From positions 1 through 39,066 of the forward strand of contig NZ_PPQN01000007.1 in assembly GCF_002901995.1 (NCBI RefSeq): a stretch of 39,066 nt of DNA. The letters run 5' to 3'. Positions 1 to 8,628 of this stretch are shown here, one piece after another. This stretch comes from Staphylococcus coagulans (GTDB lineage: Bacteria > Bacillota > Bacilli > Staphylococcales > Staphylococcaceae). Under the pieces are notes generated by a model. That model was given only the letters and a program-made list of their open reading frames with translations. It made no database searches and was not told the DNA's origin. The translations under genes were made by a program, and so were the position numbers. Within the stretch, counting starts at the first letter, position 1; each line of letters begins with the position of its first letter.

Positions 1-95
1 GTTGGTTGATTTTCTCAGTGCCCTTATAAGGGCTGGTCAGTAACAGAGGCTTTCAGCCGAAGAACAAACCACCCGTTCACACGGGTGGTTTTGAT
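1..95 (+). ncRNA. Possible right end / omega-RNA (reRNA) scaffold of an IS200/IS605-family element
   Basis: The window opens with a compact series of hairpins and no gene. There is a perfect palindrome at 20-33, a small GGCT/AGCC stem at 48-58, and a 9-bp stem (67-75 with 82-90, six-base loop) followed by TTTTGATT. In IS200/IS605 and IS1341-type elements the right end carries such hairpins and encodes the 3' part of the TnpB guide RNA, with the guide formed by the flanking DNA. The overall look matches right ends I recall from Firmicutes. No tnpB coding sequence is inside the window, so the assignment is an inference. The last hairpin could instead simply be a rho-independent terminator of an upstream gene. 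Confidence 0.4.
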
Positions 96-321
96 TGTTT
101 ATACACGACGAAGTGATTGTATCAGTTTGTTTATCAACTGGAAAATGAAACAAAAATGACGCACTGCGGTTTATAGGGCAATACAATAGTGGGGATTTAC
201 GACTAATCGTTGTTGTAAAATAGGACGCTTCTTTGAATTTTATCCAATTGCACATGTCATTTCTATTTATTGTGTTAAAATATAATAAATTAATAATCAG
301 TTGAAAAAGGAGAAATATTCA

Positions 322-2073
322 GTGTTTAATTTGACGATATTACTATTGGAACGTGTGGGTCTCATTATTATCCTTGCCTATATTTTAATGAATTCCAGTT
401 ACTTTAAAAACACGATGCAGCAACGACAAATGTGGCCCTCAAAATGGCAACTTTGCTTGATATTTAGCCTTTTTGCACTGATGTCTAACTTTACAGGGAT
501 TGTCATTCGCAATGGTGACATCCTATCTGGAAGTATTTATTTTCATTTAGATGATGATGTATCGTTAGCCAATACACGTGTTTTAACAATTGGGGTTGCT
601 GGATTAGTAGGAGGTCCATTTGTTGGGGTGTTCGTAGGGATTTTTTCAGGGCTTTTCCGATTATATATGGGAGGTGCTGAAGCTTATACTTATTTAATTT
701 CCTCACTATTTATCGGTTTGATTTCGGGTTATTTTGGTCAGCAAGCACGTCAAAAAAATCAATATCCTTCAATAGGAAAAAGTGCGCTAATCGGGGCGAC
801 GATGGAGATTGTCCAAATGATTTGTATTTTTTCGTTTGCACAAGATAAACACTATGCGATTGATTTGATTTCACTAATTGCATTACCAATGATAATTGTT
901 AATAGTGCAGGGACAGCTATTTTTATGTCTATTATTAGTTCCACATTAAAGCAAGAAGAGCAAATGAGAGCTGTACAAACGCATGATGTGTTGCAATTAA
1001 CGAATCAGACGTTGCCTTACTTCAAGGAAGGGCTGAATGAAGATTCTGCCAAGCATGTGGCAATGATTATTAAAGAGTTGATGAAAGTTTCTGCTGTAGC
1101 GATTACAAATCGACATGATATTTTAGCACATGTGGGCGCCGGAAGTGATCATCATATTCCGAAAAAAGAAATTATAACTGATTTATCGAAAGAAGTTTTA
1201 CAAACAGGACAACTCAAAGAAGTTCATACAAAAGGTGAAATCGGATGTACACACCCGCATTGTCCATTACACGCTGCCATTGTGATTCCTTTGAAAATGC
1301 ATGGGAAAGTGACGGGAACTTTAAAAATGTATTTTACGAATCCGAACAATCTTACTTTCGTAGAACGTCAATTGGCGGAAGGGTTAGCTGAAATATTTAG
1401 TAGTCAAATCGAATTGGGTGAGGCTGAGATGCAGAGTAAATTATTGAAAGATGCAGAGATTAAATCATTACAAGCACAAGTCAATCCGCATTTCTTTTTT
1501 AATGCGATGAACACGATTTCCGCACTTGTTCGAATTGATAGTGAAAAGGCTAGGGAGCTATTATTAGAACTAAGTCATTTCTTCCGTTCAAATTTACAAG
1601 GCTCTCGCCAAAATACGATTACTTTAGAAAAAGAATTAAGCCAAGTGTCTGCTTATCTATCATTAGAGCAAGCACGTTTCCCAGGCAGATTTGATGTGAC
1701 TTTTGATGTTCCAGAGGATGTGACACAAGCTCTTGTCCCTCCATTTTTAATTCAAATTTTAGTTGAGAATGCGGTAAAACATGCATTTCCAAAACGAAAG
1801 ACAGACAATCGTATTCGAGTTGTCGCACGGGTTGAAAATCAACAACAATTAGTGATATCGGTTTGTGATAATGGGCAGGGCATTCCGAAAGAAAAATTAT
1901 CTTTACTAGGTCAGACTGCCGTTGAATCAGAATCGGGCACAGGCAGTGCCTTAGAAAATTTAAATTTAAGATTAAAAGGTTTATTCAGTAATGATGCAGT
2001 TTTACATTTTGATACAAGTCACGCAGGAACGACGGTATGGTGTACGCTGCCTTATCAACAAAAGGAGGGATAA
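322..2073 (+). CDS. lytS: Sensor histidine kinase LytS
   Basis: Membrane sensor kinase of the LytSR two-component system, which in staphylococci responds to membrane potential or metabolic state and induces lrgAB. The N-terminal third is a multi-helix 5TMR-LYT sensor region. A GAF-like domain follows (about residues 220-360), then the HisKA_7TM-type dimerisation segment with QVNPHFFFN and a HATPase domain (NAVKHAF, DNGQGI, GTGSALENL). I chose GTG 322 over the in-frame TTG 301: AAAGGAG lies nine bases upstream, the protein becomes 583 residues (S. aureus LytS is about 584), and the phosphoacceptor histidine falls at residue 390, the position known in S. aureus. lytR starts three bases after the stop, so the two are co-transcribed. 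Confidence 0.96.
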   Translation: MFNLTILLLERVGLIIILAYILMNSSYFKNTMQQRQMWPSKWQLCLIFSLFALMSNFTGIVIRNGDILSGSIYFHLDDDVSLANTRVLTIGVAGLVGGPFVGVFVGIFSGLFRLYMGGAEAYTYLISSLFIGLISGYFGQQARQKNQYPSIGKSALIGATMEIVQMICIFSFAQDKHYAIDLISLIALPMIIVNSAGTAIFMSIISSTLKQEEQMRAVQTHDVLQLTNQTLPYFKEGLNEDSAKHVAMIIKELMKVSAVAITNRHDILAHVGAGSDHHIPKKEIITDLSKEVLQTGQLKEVHTKGEIGCTHPHCPLHAAIVIPLKMHGKVTGTLKMYFTNPNNLTFVERQLAEGLAEIFSSQIELGEAEMQSKLLKDAEIKSLQAQVNPHFFFNAMNTISALVRIDSEKARELLLELSHFFRSNLQGSRQNTITLEKELSQVSAYLSLEQARFPGRFDVTFDVPEDVTQALVPPFLIQILVENAVKHAFPKRKTDNRIRVVARVENQQQLVISVCDNGQGIPKEKLSLLGQTAVESESGTGSALENLNLRLKGLFSNDAVLHFDTSHAGTTVWCTLPYQQKEG

Positions 2074-2076
2074 AGC

Positions 2077-2811
2077 ATGAGGGCGTTAATAGTTGATGAT
2101 GAACCCCTTGCGCGTAATGAGTTAATCTATTTATTAAATCGTATCGGTGGCTTCGATGTATTGAATGAAGCAGAGAATGTGAGTGAAACGATTGAGGCAT
2201 TGTTAGTAGACGACTACGACCTTGTTTTTTTAGATATTAACTTAATGGATGAAAATGGCATTGAGCTAGGACGTAAAATTCAAAAAATGAAGTCCCCACC
2301 TGCGATTGTATTTGCCACGGCACATGACCAATTTGCTGTTCAAGCCTTTGAATTAAATGCGACAGATTATATTATGAAGCCATTCGAACAAAGCCGTGTC
2401 GAGCAAGCCGTTCAAAAAGTACAAGCGCAACTTAAAAAAAACAAAGCGGCACAGGACATGCCTCCTGTTACGAATGTTGAAACACTTTTACCCATTGAGA
2501 TTGATGACCGCATCCATATGCTAAATCTTTCTGATGTAATCGGCATTTCAGTTAATAAAGGACTTACTACGATTCATACGACACAAGGTACGTTTGAAAC
2601 AACAGAGCCTTTAAGCGCATACGAAAAAAAGTTAAACACACCGCAGTTTATTAGAATTCATCGGGCAAATATTATTAATCGACAGCACATTCAAGCTATA
2701 GAACATTGGTTTAATTCAACCTATATGGTCACTTTGACAAATGATGTAAAAATGCAAGTGAGTCGTTCCTATATGAAAAGTTTTAAGCAAGTAATGGGTC
2801 TTACATCGTAG
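2077..2811 (+). CDS. lytR: Response regulator LytR (LytTR family)
   Basis: Cytoplasmic response regulator partner of LytS. The receiver domain is residues 1-120, with the acidic pair D7-D8, the expected phosphoacceptor D53 in [11 protein letters not shown], a conserved T near residue 80 and K101 in the MKPFEQ loop. The C-terminal LytTR DNA-binding domain (about 140-240) contains the typical [11 protein letters not shown] segment and the [10 protein letters not shown] end. The start is ATG 2077 with AAAGGAGG upstream. Length 244 residues, against about 246 in S. aureus. LytTR domains bind 9-bp direct repeats spaced about two helical turns; a matching pair lies upstream of lrgA at 3144-3173. 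A strong terminator follows the gene. Confidence 0.96.
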   Translation: MRALIVDDEPLARNELIYLLNRIGGFDVLNEAENVSETIEALLVDDYDLVFLDINLMDENGIELGRKIQKMKSPPAIVFATAHDQFAVQAFELNATDYIMKPFEQSRVEQAVQKVQAQLKKNKAAQDMPPVTNVETLLPIEIDDRIHMLNLSDVIGISVNKGLTTIHTTQGTFETTEPLSAYEKKLNTPQFIRIHRANIINRQHIQAIEHWFNSTYMVTLTNDVKMQVSRSYMKSFKQVMGLTS

Positions 2812-2840
2812 GCTATGGATTAACTAGTTGAGAAAATGAA

Positions 2841-2888
2841 AAAGACACTCAAAATTTTGATGGAATTATGAATTTTGAGTGTCTTTTT
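2841..2888 (+). terminator. Rho-independent terminator of lytSR
   Basis: A perfect 16-bp inverted repeat (2841-2856 with 2871-2886) ends in a run of T. It lies about 30 bases after the lytR stop and separates lytSR from lrgAB. Confidence 0.9.
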
Positions 2889-3143
2889 TTGTGTTTGTCT
2901 CACGTAGCAAATGGTGACAAAGCAGAGATTGATTTGATTTCGTTCTACCATTTCGACAAGTAGGGTTTCGTGGTACGAGCACTTGATATAACGGCTTCTG
3001 AAGCGTAGGTAGCACTTGCTAGTATAATGATTTAAATGTTTTCGTAGATTGAAAATGAAGATAGGATCGCGCCGCGCTGGCATTTAAAAGTTTATTTATA
3101 TTTAATTGAGAAAAATATGCAATGTGTGAAAAAATGCACATAA
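2889..3143. other. Long leader region between lytR and lrgA, no gene seen
   Basis: About 250 bases between the lytSR terminator and the lrgA operator. No convincing coding frame with a ribosome binding site is present. A TATAAT-like hexamer near 3020 could start a small RNA or an extra lrg transcript, but its -35 is poor. The last 60 bases are AT-rich. Confidence 0.4.
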
Positions 3144-3173
3144 TGCATTTCACCCCCTTATTTTTGCATTTCA
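3144..3173 (+). promoter_or_regulatory. Tandem 9-bp direct repeat, likely LytR operator of lrgAB
   Basis: The nonamer TGCATTTCA occurs exactly at 3144-3152 and 3165-3173, separated by 12 bases, so the repeats start 21 bases apart. This 9-12-9 geometry is the known binding format of LytTR-family regulators such as AgrA. The downstream copy ends 33 bases before the -10 hexamer, a typical place for an activator. LytR is encoded next door and activates lrgAB in S. aureus. Exact binding by LytR is inferred. Confidence 0.75.
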
Positions 3174-3183
3174 GCGTGAAAAT

Positions 3184-3212
3184 GCGGTGAACCTTTCTTT
3201 TCATACTATAAT
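3184..3212 (+). promoter_or_regulatory. lrgAB promoter, good -10 and weak -35
   Basis: A perfect TATAAT lies at 3207-3212. The region 17 bases upstream (3184-3189, GCGGTG) is a poor -35, as expected for a promoter that depends on an activator bound at the adjacent direct repeats. The lrgA ribosome binding site AGGAGG starts about 20 bases downstream. Confidence 0.65.
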
Positions 3213-3246
3213 GAAGTCAATCAGAAGCACACAGGAGGCCGTGAAG

Positions 3247-3681
3247 ATGGAACAAAAAGTTGAAAAAACGTATAGCTTTTTGCATCAAGTTTTAGTGATT
3301 TCGTTAGTGTTATTTGTTTCAAGTATCATTGAATCGTTTATGCCGATTCCAATGCCAGCATCAGTAATAGGACTCGTTTTATTGTTTATCTTATTATGTA
3401 CAGGCGTTGTGAAATTGGGACAAGTCGAAAAAGTAGGGACAGCATTAACGAATAATATCGGATTTTTATTCGTACCAGCGGGGATTTCAGTTGTTAATTC
3501 ATTAGGGATTATTAGTGCAAGCCCAATTTTGATTATTGGTCTCATTATTATCTCTACAGTGTTGTTGCTTGTATGTACAGGTTTTGCATCACAAATTATT
3601 ATGCGTGTAACGACTAAAAATAACGCACAAAAGCCAGAAAAAGCACAATCAGAAATGAAAGGAGCACATTCACATGGTTGA
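3247..3681 (+). CDS. lrgA: Antiholin-like protein LrgA
   Basis: Small integral membrane protein of the LrgA/CidA family. It works with LrgB to restrain murein hydrolase activity and autolysis, and in several Firmicutes the pair also takes part in pyruvate uptake. The 144-residue protein has four hydrophobic helices and the family hallmark [19 protein letters not shown] near residues 35-53, followed by [14 protein letters not shown]. The tail is hydrophilic and histidine-containing. I chose ATG 3247 (AGGAGG nine bases upstream) over the upstream GTG at 3187, which has no ribosome binding site. The 3' end overlaps lrgB by eight bases, suggesting translational coupling. The upstream direct repeat points to LytR control. 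Confidence 0.95.
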   Translation: MEQKVEKTYSFLHQVLVISLVLFVSSIIESFMPIPMPASVIGLVLLFILLCTGVVKLGQVEKVGTALTNNIGFLFVPAGISVVNSLGIISASPILIIGLIIISTVLLLVCTGFASQIIMRVTTKNNAQKPEKAQSEMKGAHSHG

Positions 3682-4375
3682 TCATTTAGGTATTAATACC
3701 CCATATTTTGGTATCTTGTTATCCGTTATTCCATTCTTAATTGCAACATATTTATTTAAAAAAACTAATGGTTTCTTCTTATTTGCACCATTATTTGTTG
3801 CAATGGTTGTAGGTGTGGCATTCCTACACTTTACAGGCATTCCATATGAAAAATATAAAATAGGTGGCGATGTGATTAATTTCTTCCTTGCACCTGCAAC
3901 AATTTCATTCGCGATACCTTTATATAAAAAGCGTGATGTGCTCTTAAAACATTGGCACCGTATTATAGGTGGTATAGGAATTGGTACGGTAGTCGCATTA
4001 GTAGGTATTTTCTTTGTTGCCAAAGCATTACAGTTTGGTAATGACATCATTGCATCAATGCTTCCGCAAGCAGCAACGACTGCAATTGCATTACCTGTTT
4101 CTGAAGGAATTCATGGTATTAAAGAACTTACATCTTTAGCTGTTATACTGAATGCAGTTATTATCTATGCTTTAGGAAACAAATTATTAAAATGGTTCCA
4201 CATCGATAATAAAATTGCACGTGGTTTAGCATTAGGTACAAGTGGTCACACTTTAGGTGTTGCTGCAGCAAAAGAACTTGGCGAAGTTGAAGAGTCAATG
4301 GCGAGCATCGCGATTGTACTCGTAGGGGTTATTGTCGTTGCGGTAGTCCCAGTTTTAACAGCAATATTCTTCTAA
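3674..4375 (+). CDS. lrgB: LrgB family membrane protein
   Basis: Partner of LrgA in the LrgAB system of the cytoplasmic membrane. The 233 residues (the same as S. aureus LrgB) form about six to seven hydrophobic helices. Family segments visible include [15 protein letters not shown] at the N terminus, [19 protein letters not shown] in the middle and [19 protein letters not shown] near the C terminus. The ATG lies inside the end of lrgA with GGAG upstream, so expression is tied to lrgA. A terminator follows about 40 bases after the stop. Confidence 0.95.
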   Translation: MVDHLGINTPYFGILLSVIPFLIATYLFKKTNGFFLFAPLFVAMVVGVAFLHFTGIPYEKYKIGGDVINFFLAPATISFAIPLYKKRDVLLKHWHRIIGGIGIGTVVALVGIFFVAKALQFGNDIIASMLPQAATTAIALPVSEGIHGIKELTSLAVILNAVIIYALGNKLLKWFHIDNKIARGLALGTSGHTLGVAAAKELGEVEESMASIAIVLVGVIVVAVVPVLTAIFF

Positions 4376-4411
4376 TATACAATTGTAAAATAAAGTCGTA
4401 GGGATGTTTAA

Positions 4412-4467
4412 AAGGGTAGTGTCATTATCTAAGAGGTGGCTTAGATGACGGTGCTACTCTTTTTTTG
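4412..4467 (+). terminator. Terminator of lrgAB
   Basis: A long imperfect inverted repeat (about 4412-4432 with 4440-4460, containing some G-U pairs) is followed by seven T residues. Confidence 0.85.
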
Positions 4468-4495
4468 CACAAATTGCTGTTGAATAATCATTTGA

Positions 4496-4526
4496 CGTGA
4501 ACGTTTTCATTGTAGAAAGTTATAAT
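4496..4526 (+). promoter_or_regulatory. dhaKLM promoter with candidate CcpA cre site
   Basis: TATAAT at 4521-4526 lies about 30 bases before the dhaK start. The segment 4496-4509 (CGTGAACGTTTTCA) matches the cre consensus TGWAANCGNTNWCA at 12 of 14 positions and overlaps the -35 area, a position that would give catabolite repression. The -35 itself is weak (GTGAAC at 17-bp spacing). CcpA control is inferred from the match only. Confidence 0.45.
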
Positions 4527-4554
4527 AGAAGAAAAGATGAGAGCAGGTGACAAC

Positions 4555-5523
4555 ATGAAAAAGTTAATTCAAGAAAAGACACAGTTTTTAAACGACATGT
4601 TAGATGGCTTGAAGTATACGAATCCTAATATTGATGTCATAGCAGAAACGGTTGTCGTTCGGAAACACAAAAAAACATCTGGCGTTGCGTTAGTATCAGG
4701 GGGTGGAAGTGGTCACGAACCTGCACATGCTGGCTATGTTGCAGAGGGCATGTTAGATGCAGCAGTATGCGGTGAAGTTTTTACATCTCCAACTCCGGAT
4801 AAAGTATTAGAGGCAATCAAAGCAGTAGATAATGGAGACGGCGTTTTGTTAATTGTTAAAAATTATGCAGGAGATGTCATGAACTTTGAGATGGCTCAAG
4901 ATATGGCAGCGATGGAAGGCATTAACGTCGAAATGGTCGTTGTTAGAGATGACATTGCCATTGATGATGTGGCTAAAAGAAGGGGCGTTGCCGGCACCGT
5001 ATGGGTACATAAATATGCGGGCTATTTAGCTGATCAAGGCACACATCTTAAAGCGCTCAAAACAAAAATTGAACAGTTTCTTGAAGGCGTTCGCTCTATT
5101 GGTATGGCCATCATACCCCCTGCAGTACCGACAACAGGTAAATATGGTTTTGATATTGGTGAAGATGAGATGGAAATTGGAATCGGTATTCACGGTGAAC
5201 GAGGATTAGAAAGAACTCAAATAGAACCGATTGCTCAGATTGTTCAACGCTTAACCACAAAACTAGAACAAGAAGTCGACAGTGATGCATTGATTGTCAT
5301 GATTAATGGCATGGGCGGTACACCGCTTTCTGAACTCAATATCGTCACAAAATACGTAGCGCAGCAATTAGAAAAAGAAGGTAAAGTTGTCAAAGGGTGG
5401 TTCGTTGGGGACTATATGACTTCATTAGATATGCAAGGTTTTTCACTCACATTTGCGCCATATGATGACCATGTTTTAGCAGCACTTAATGCGCCTACAA
5501 CAAGTCGAAATTTTAATTCATAG
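4555..5523 (+). CDS. dhaK: PTS-dependent dihydroxyacetone kinase, DhaK subunit
   Basis: Substrate-binding subunit of the kinase that converts dihydroxyacetone to its phosphate with phosphoenolpyruvate as the ultimate donor. With the ATG at 4555 the protein has 322 residues, normal for the family. GGGSGHEPAHAG (49-60) is the substrate loop with the conserved GHE. H213 in GIGIHGERG is the residue expected to bind dihydroxyacetone covalently, equivalent to E. coli H218. The upstream in-frame ATG 4537 would add six residues; ATG 4555 follows an AGGTG site and gives the MKKLI start common in this family. dhaL follows after 12 bases. Confidence 0.95.
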   Translation: MKKLIQEKTQFLNDMLDGLKYTNPNIDVIAETVVVRKHKKTSGVALVSGGGSGHEPAHAGYVAEGMLDAAVCGEVFTSPTPDKVLEAIKAVDNGDGVLLIVKNYAGDVMNFEMAQDMAAMEGINVEMVVVRDDIAIDDVAKRRGVAGTVWVHKYAGYLADQGTHLKALKTKIEQFLEGVRSIGMAIIPPAVPTTGKYGFDIGEDEMEIGIGIHGERGLERTQIEPIAQIVQRLTTKLEQEVDSDALIVMINGMGGTPLSELNIVTKYVAQQLEKEGKVVKGWFVGDYMTSLDMQGFSLTFAPYDDHVLAALNAPTTSRNFNS

Positions 5524-5535
5524 GAGGATGTAACA

Positions 5536-6117
5536 ATGGATGTGACAATTTTAAAGGAACGTTTATTAAATTTAAAAGATATCTTTGAAAGAGAAGAAGC
5601 CCATTTAACTGATCTCGATCGTGCTATTGGCGATGGAGACCATGGCGTCAATATGAGACGTGGTTTTGAGGCGCTACCTGCACAGCTTGATGATCAGTCT
5701 ATTGCAACATTACTCAAATCAACAGGGATGACATTAATGTCTAAAGTCGGTGGCGCTTCAGGTCCTTTATATGGTTTTAGTTTTGTTAAAATGTCACAAG
5801 TTGCTAAAGATGAAATTGACCATGATAATCTAATCGCAATATTAAAGGCATTTGAAGATGCAGTTGCACAACGTGGCAAAGTAACGCGAGATGAAAAAAC
5901 GATGTATGATGTCATCTCACGCGCGCGAGAAGCGGTGGAAAATGGTGAGCGTGTAGATTTAGAAAAATTACAAGCATTAGCAGACGCGACTCGTGATATA
6001 GAAGCCACTAAAGGGCGTGCATCTTACTTTAAAAAAGAGAGTTTAGGCTATGTAGATCCAGGTGCGCAAAGTAGCGTATATATTTTAAATGCATTAATAG
6101 GAGATGAGAACAAATGA
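5536..6117 (+). CDS. dhaL: Dihydroxyacetone kinase, ADP-binding subunit DhaL
   Basis: Carries the tightly bound ADP that is rephosphorylated by DhaM and passes phosphate to dihydroxyacetone on DhaK. The 193-residue all-helical DAK2 domain contains the magnesium-binding aspartates in RAIGDGDHGVNM (about 30-41), the KVGGASGPLYG nucleotide loop, and the end segment YVDPGAQSS. All three are typical. AGGAGG precedes the ATG. The stop overlaps the dhaM start by four bases (ATGA), so translation is coupled. Confidence 0.95.
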   Translation: MDVTILKERLLNLKDIFEREEAHLTDLDRAIGDGDHGVNMRRGFEALPAQLDDQSIATLLKSTGMTLMSKVGGASGPLYGFSFVKMSQVAKDEIDHDNLIAILKAFEDAVAQRGKVTRDEKTMYDVISRAREAVENGERVDLEKLQALADATRDIEATKGRASYFKKESLGYVDPGAQSSVYILNALIGDENK

Positions 6118-6473
6118 CAAGTATCGTACTCATTAGTCACAGTGAAAAAATTGCAGAAGGCACAAAAGATTTACTAGAACAAATGGCACAAGGTGTGAGT
6201 GTCATTGCCGTGGGTGGTAATGATGGTGAAATAGGGACTTCGTTTGAAACGATCTCAGAAGTATTGAATGATTTAGAAGAAGATGCGATTTGTTTCTTTG
6301 ACATTGGGTCTTCAGAAATGAATTTAGATATGGCTATTGAAATGTATGCAGGGCATTACCGAATTGAGAAAGTCGATGCGCCTATTGTAGAAGGCAGTTT
6401 TATCGCAAGTGTGTCATTATCAACTGGACAATCTATGGACGAGGCCATCGCTTCTGTCAGAGATACATTTTAA
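6114..6473 (+). CDS. dhaM: PTS-type phosphotransfer subunit DhaM
   Basis: Phosphoryl donor to DhaL-ADP; it receives phosphate from HPr. At 119 residues it is a single EIIA(Man)-like domain, the short Firmicutes form without the fused HPr and EI parts of E. coli DhaM. The phosphoacceptor is H9 in IVLISHSEK. FFDIGSSEMNLDMA and the end segment PIVEGSFIASV are family features. It is last in dhaKLM and is followed by a bidirectional terminator shared with the convergent zinc-ribbon gene. Confidence 0.94.
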   Translation: MTSIVLISHSEKIAEGTKDLLEQMAQGVSVIAVGGNDGEIGTSFETISEVLNDLEEDAICFFDIGSSEMNLDMAIEMYAGHYRIEKVDAPIVEGSFIASVSLSTGQSMDEAIASVRDTF

Positions 6474-6483
6474 CTTGAAATAA

Positions 6484-6536
6484 AAAAGGATGAAACAACG
6501 ATAACCTAAAAGGTTTATTGTTTCATCCTTTATTTT
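6484..6536. terminator. Bidirectional terminator between dhaM and yjdM
   Basis: Inverted repeat AAAGGATGAAACAA ... TTGTTTCATCCTTT with an extra inner stem (AACCT/AGGTT). There are A residues on the left and T residues on the right, so it can end both convergent transcripts. Confidence 0.85.
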
Positions 6537-6541
6537 GTATG

Positions 6542-6892
6542 TTAGTTAATTTTCTTTACAACTTCTGATTTTAAGCCTATTTGACCAAAACCGGGGATTT
6601 TACAGTCAATATCGTGACCATCTTCTGGGTCGACGAGTTTAATATTTTTAACTTTTGTACCTTGTTTGATGACACCTGATGTGCCTTTAATTTTTAAATC
6701 ACGGATAACTGAAACCGTGTCACCGTCTTTTAGTTCGTTGCCATTTGCATCACGAATGATTTCTGCGGCAGCCGCTTCTTCAACTGCATTTTTTGTCCAT
6801 TCAAACGCACACATCGGACAAACATAAGCAGCACCATCTTCATAAGTATATTCTGAATCACATTGTGGACAGTTTGGAATTGCGGTTGTCAT
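6542..6892 (-). CDS. yjdM: PhnA/YjdM-family zinc-ribbon protein
   Basis: 116-residue soluble protein of the PhnA (YjdM) family. Two CxxC pairs (C8/C11 and C25/C28) form an N-terminal zinc ribbon. The C-terminal half is a small beta domain with the family phrases DANGNELKDGDTVSVIRDLKIKG... and a lysine-rich end. The family was named from the E. coli phosphonate region but is not needed for phosphonate use, and the true role is unknown. It is a single gene, convergent with dhaM. The start is ATG 6892, preceded by GAGGAAAG at a slightly long distance. Confidence 0.88.
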   Translation of the reverse strand: MTTAIPNCPQCDSEYTYEDGAAYVCPMCAFEWTKNAVEEAAAAEIIRDANGNELKDGDTVSVIRDLKIKGTSGVIKQGTKVKNIKLVDPEDGHDIDCKIPGFGQIGLKSEVVKKIN

Positions 6893-7044
6893 TTTCTAAT
6901 CACTACTTTCCTCAGGATATACTTATAATCTAGCATATTCAGGATGAAAAGTATGTAACAAATTGAAGATAGTGTTACGATAAGAATAACAAAAAAATTG
7001 AGCACATTTAAAATCTATTCATTGAGAGGAAGCGAGATGGTAAA

Positions 7045-8433
7045 ATGTCAAATTTAGAAGTCAAAAATCCTTCTACAGGTGAAGTCATTGCAACTTATCC
7101 TTATACTGACGAGCAAACCATTCATTCTAAAATTGAGCGTGCACATCAAGCATTTTTATCGTGGCGTGATGTTGATGCCCATGAACGTTCACGTTTGTTA
7201 TGGTCTTGGTCAGCTTTAATTAAAGACAATCGTGAAGCCTTAGCGCGATTAATTACATTAGAAGGGGGCAAACCTTACGTAGAAGCACTCGGGGAAGTAG
7301 ATTACGCAGTCTCCTATGTCGATTGGTATGCTGAAGAAGCTAAAAGAACATATGGTAGAACAGTACCTGCGAATACGCCAGATAAAAAAATCATCATTGA
7401 TAAGTTTCCAGTAGGCGTTGTTGCAGCAATTACACCATGGAACTTTCCAGCGGCGATGATTACTAGAAAAATGGCACCTGCTCTTGCAGCAGGCTGTACT
7501 ATTGTATGTAAACCTGCCACAGAAACCCCTATGACGACGATTCGATTGGTTGAACTAGCCCATGAAGCGGGCATACCTGAAGACGCAATATCATATGTCT
7601 TAGCAAGCGGTAAAACAGCAGGCGAAATCTTTACGACACATCCCGGTGTCCAAAAGGTTACATTTACAGGGTCAACACCAGTAGGTAAAAAATTAATTGA
7701 ACAATCTGCCAGTACAGTTAAAAATGTCACAATGGAACTCGGGGGCCTTGCTCCGCTCATTGTACATAAAGATGCTGACATTGACCAAGCGGTTGCGCAA
7801 ACAATTGCGACTAAATTTAGAAATGCAGGTCAAACTTGTATTTGTGCAAATCGTATTTATGTTCACCACGCGATCGCTGATGAATATGAGCGACAGTTAA
7901 TTGAACAAGTCCATGCGCTTAAAGTGGGAGATGGCATGGCAGAAGATGTTAAAGTTGGACCGCTTATTAATGAAAAGGCAGTTGAGAAAGTGATTGATCA
8001 CTTACAAGATGCAGAACAACATGGCGGACAACTTTCTAGAAGCTGGGATGAAGTGAAATTAGGCGGTAATTTCATTAATCCGGTCGTTGTCACACAAGCC
8101 AATCAAGAGATGAAATGTATGCATGAAGAAACGTTTGGTCCAGTGGCGCCAGTTATGCGTTATGAGGATTTAGACGAAGCCATTCGAATGGCTAATGATA
8201 CAGAATTTGGACTCGCTGCTTATTTCTTCACGAATGATTATCGTACAGGTTTATATATTTATAATCATTTAGATTACGGCGTGATTGGATGGAATGATGG
8301 TGGACCTTCTGCAGCACATGCACCCTTTGGTGGCATGAAAGAAAGTGGCTACGGTCGTGAAGGTGGCATTGAAGGCATCGAACCCTATTTAGAAACTAAG
8401 TATTTATCTATCAAAGTAGACGATCCGTCTTAA
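7045..8433 (+). CDS. gabD: NAD(P)-dependent succinate-semialdehyde dehydrogenase (aldehyde dehydrogenase family)
   Basis: 462-residue aldehyde dehydrogenase that best fits the GabD subgroup, oxidising succinate semialdehyde to succinate. Landmarks: ITPWNFP (129-135), the cofactor loop VTFTGSTPVGK (205-215), general base E231 in MELGG, catalytic C265 in GQTCICANR with a second cysteine two residues on, the glutamate in EETFGPVAP, and FGGMKESGYGREGG near the end. The CxC at the active site is typical of the semialdehyde dehydrogenases. The residue after ELGG is Leu rather than the commoner Asn. The start at ATG 7045 is slightly far from GAGGAA. No GABA transaminase gene is adjacent, so the substrate is inferred from family. 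Confidence 0.85.
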   Translation: MSNLEVKNPSTGEVIATYPYTDEQTIHSKIERAHQAFLSWRDVDAHERSRLLWSWSALIKDNREALARLITLEGGKPYVEALGEVDYAVSYVDWYAEEAKRTYGRTVPANTPDKKIIIDKFPVGVVAAITPWNFPAAMITRKMAPALAAGCTIVCKPATETPMTTIRLVELAHEAGIPEDAISYVLASGKTAGEIFTTHPGVQKVTFTGSTPVGKKLIEQSASTVKNVTMELGGLAPLIVHKDADIDQAVAQTIATKFRNAGQTCICANRIYVHHAIADEYERQLIEQVHALKVGDGMAEDVKVGPLINEKAVEKVIDHLQDAEQHGGQLSRSWDEVKLGGNFINPVVVTQANQEMKCMHEETFGPVAPVMRYEDLDEAIRMANDTEFGLAAYFFTNDYRTGLYIYNHLDYGVIGWNDGGPSAAHAPFGGMKESGYGREGGIEGIEPYLETKYLSIKVDDPS

Positions 8434-8477
8434 AATGCGTAAAAAAATAGATCAATGTAAAAAATGATATAAAAATG

Positions 8478-8520
8478 GGAGAGGGACTGTGAGATGATTC
8501 GCAATCCGCTCTCCTTTTCA
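8478..8520 (+). terminator. Probable terminator of gabD
   Basis: GGAGAG (8478-8483) pairs with CTCTCC (8509-8514) around an inner small stem (GATT/AATC), followed by TTTTCATTT. It is modest but correctly placed. The rest of 8434-8628 shows no gene. Confidence 0.45.
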
Positions 8521-8628
8521 TTTGTTACACAGGGTGTTCACTAGAATGGGTATGCTCTATGATGTGATGTTAATCACAACTTCAAATCCATTTTAATATG
8601 AAATGAAGACGTGAAATCCGAATTATAG

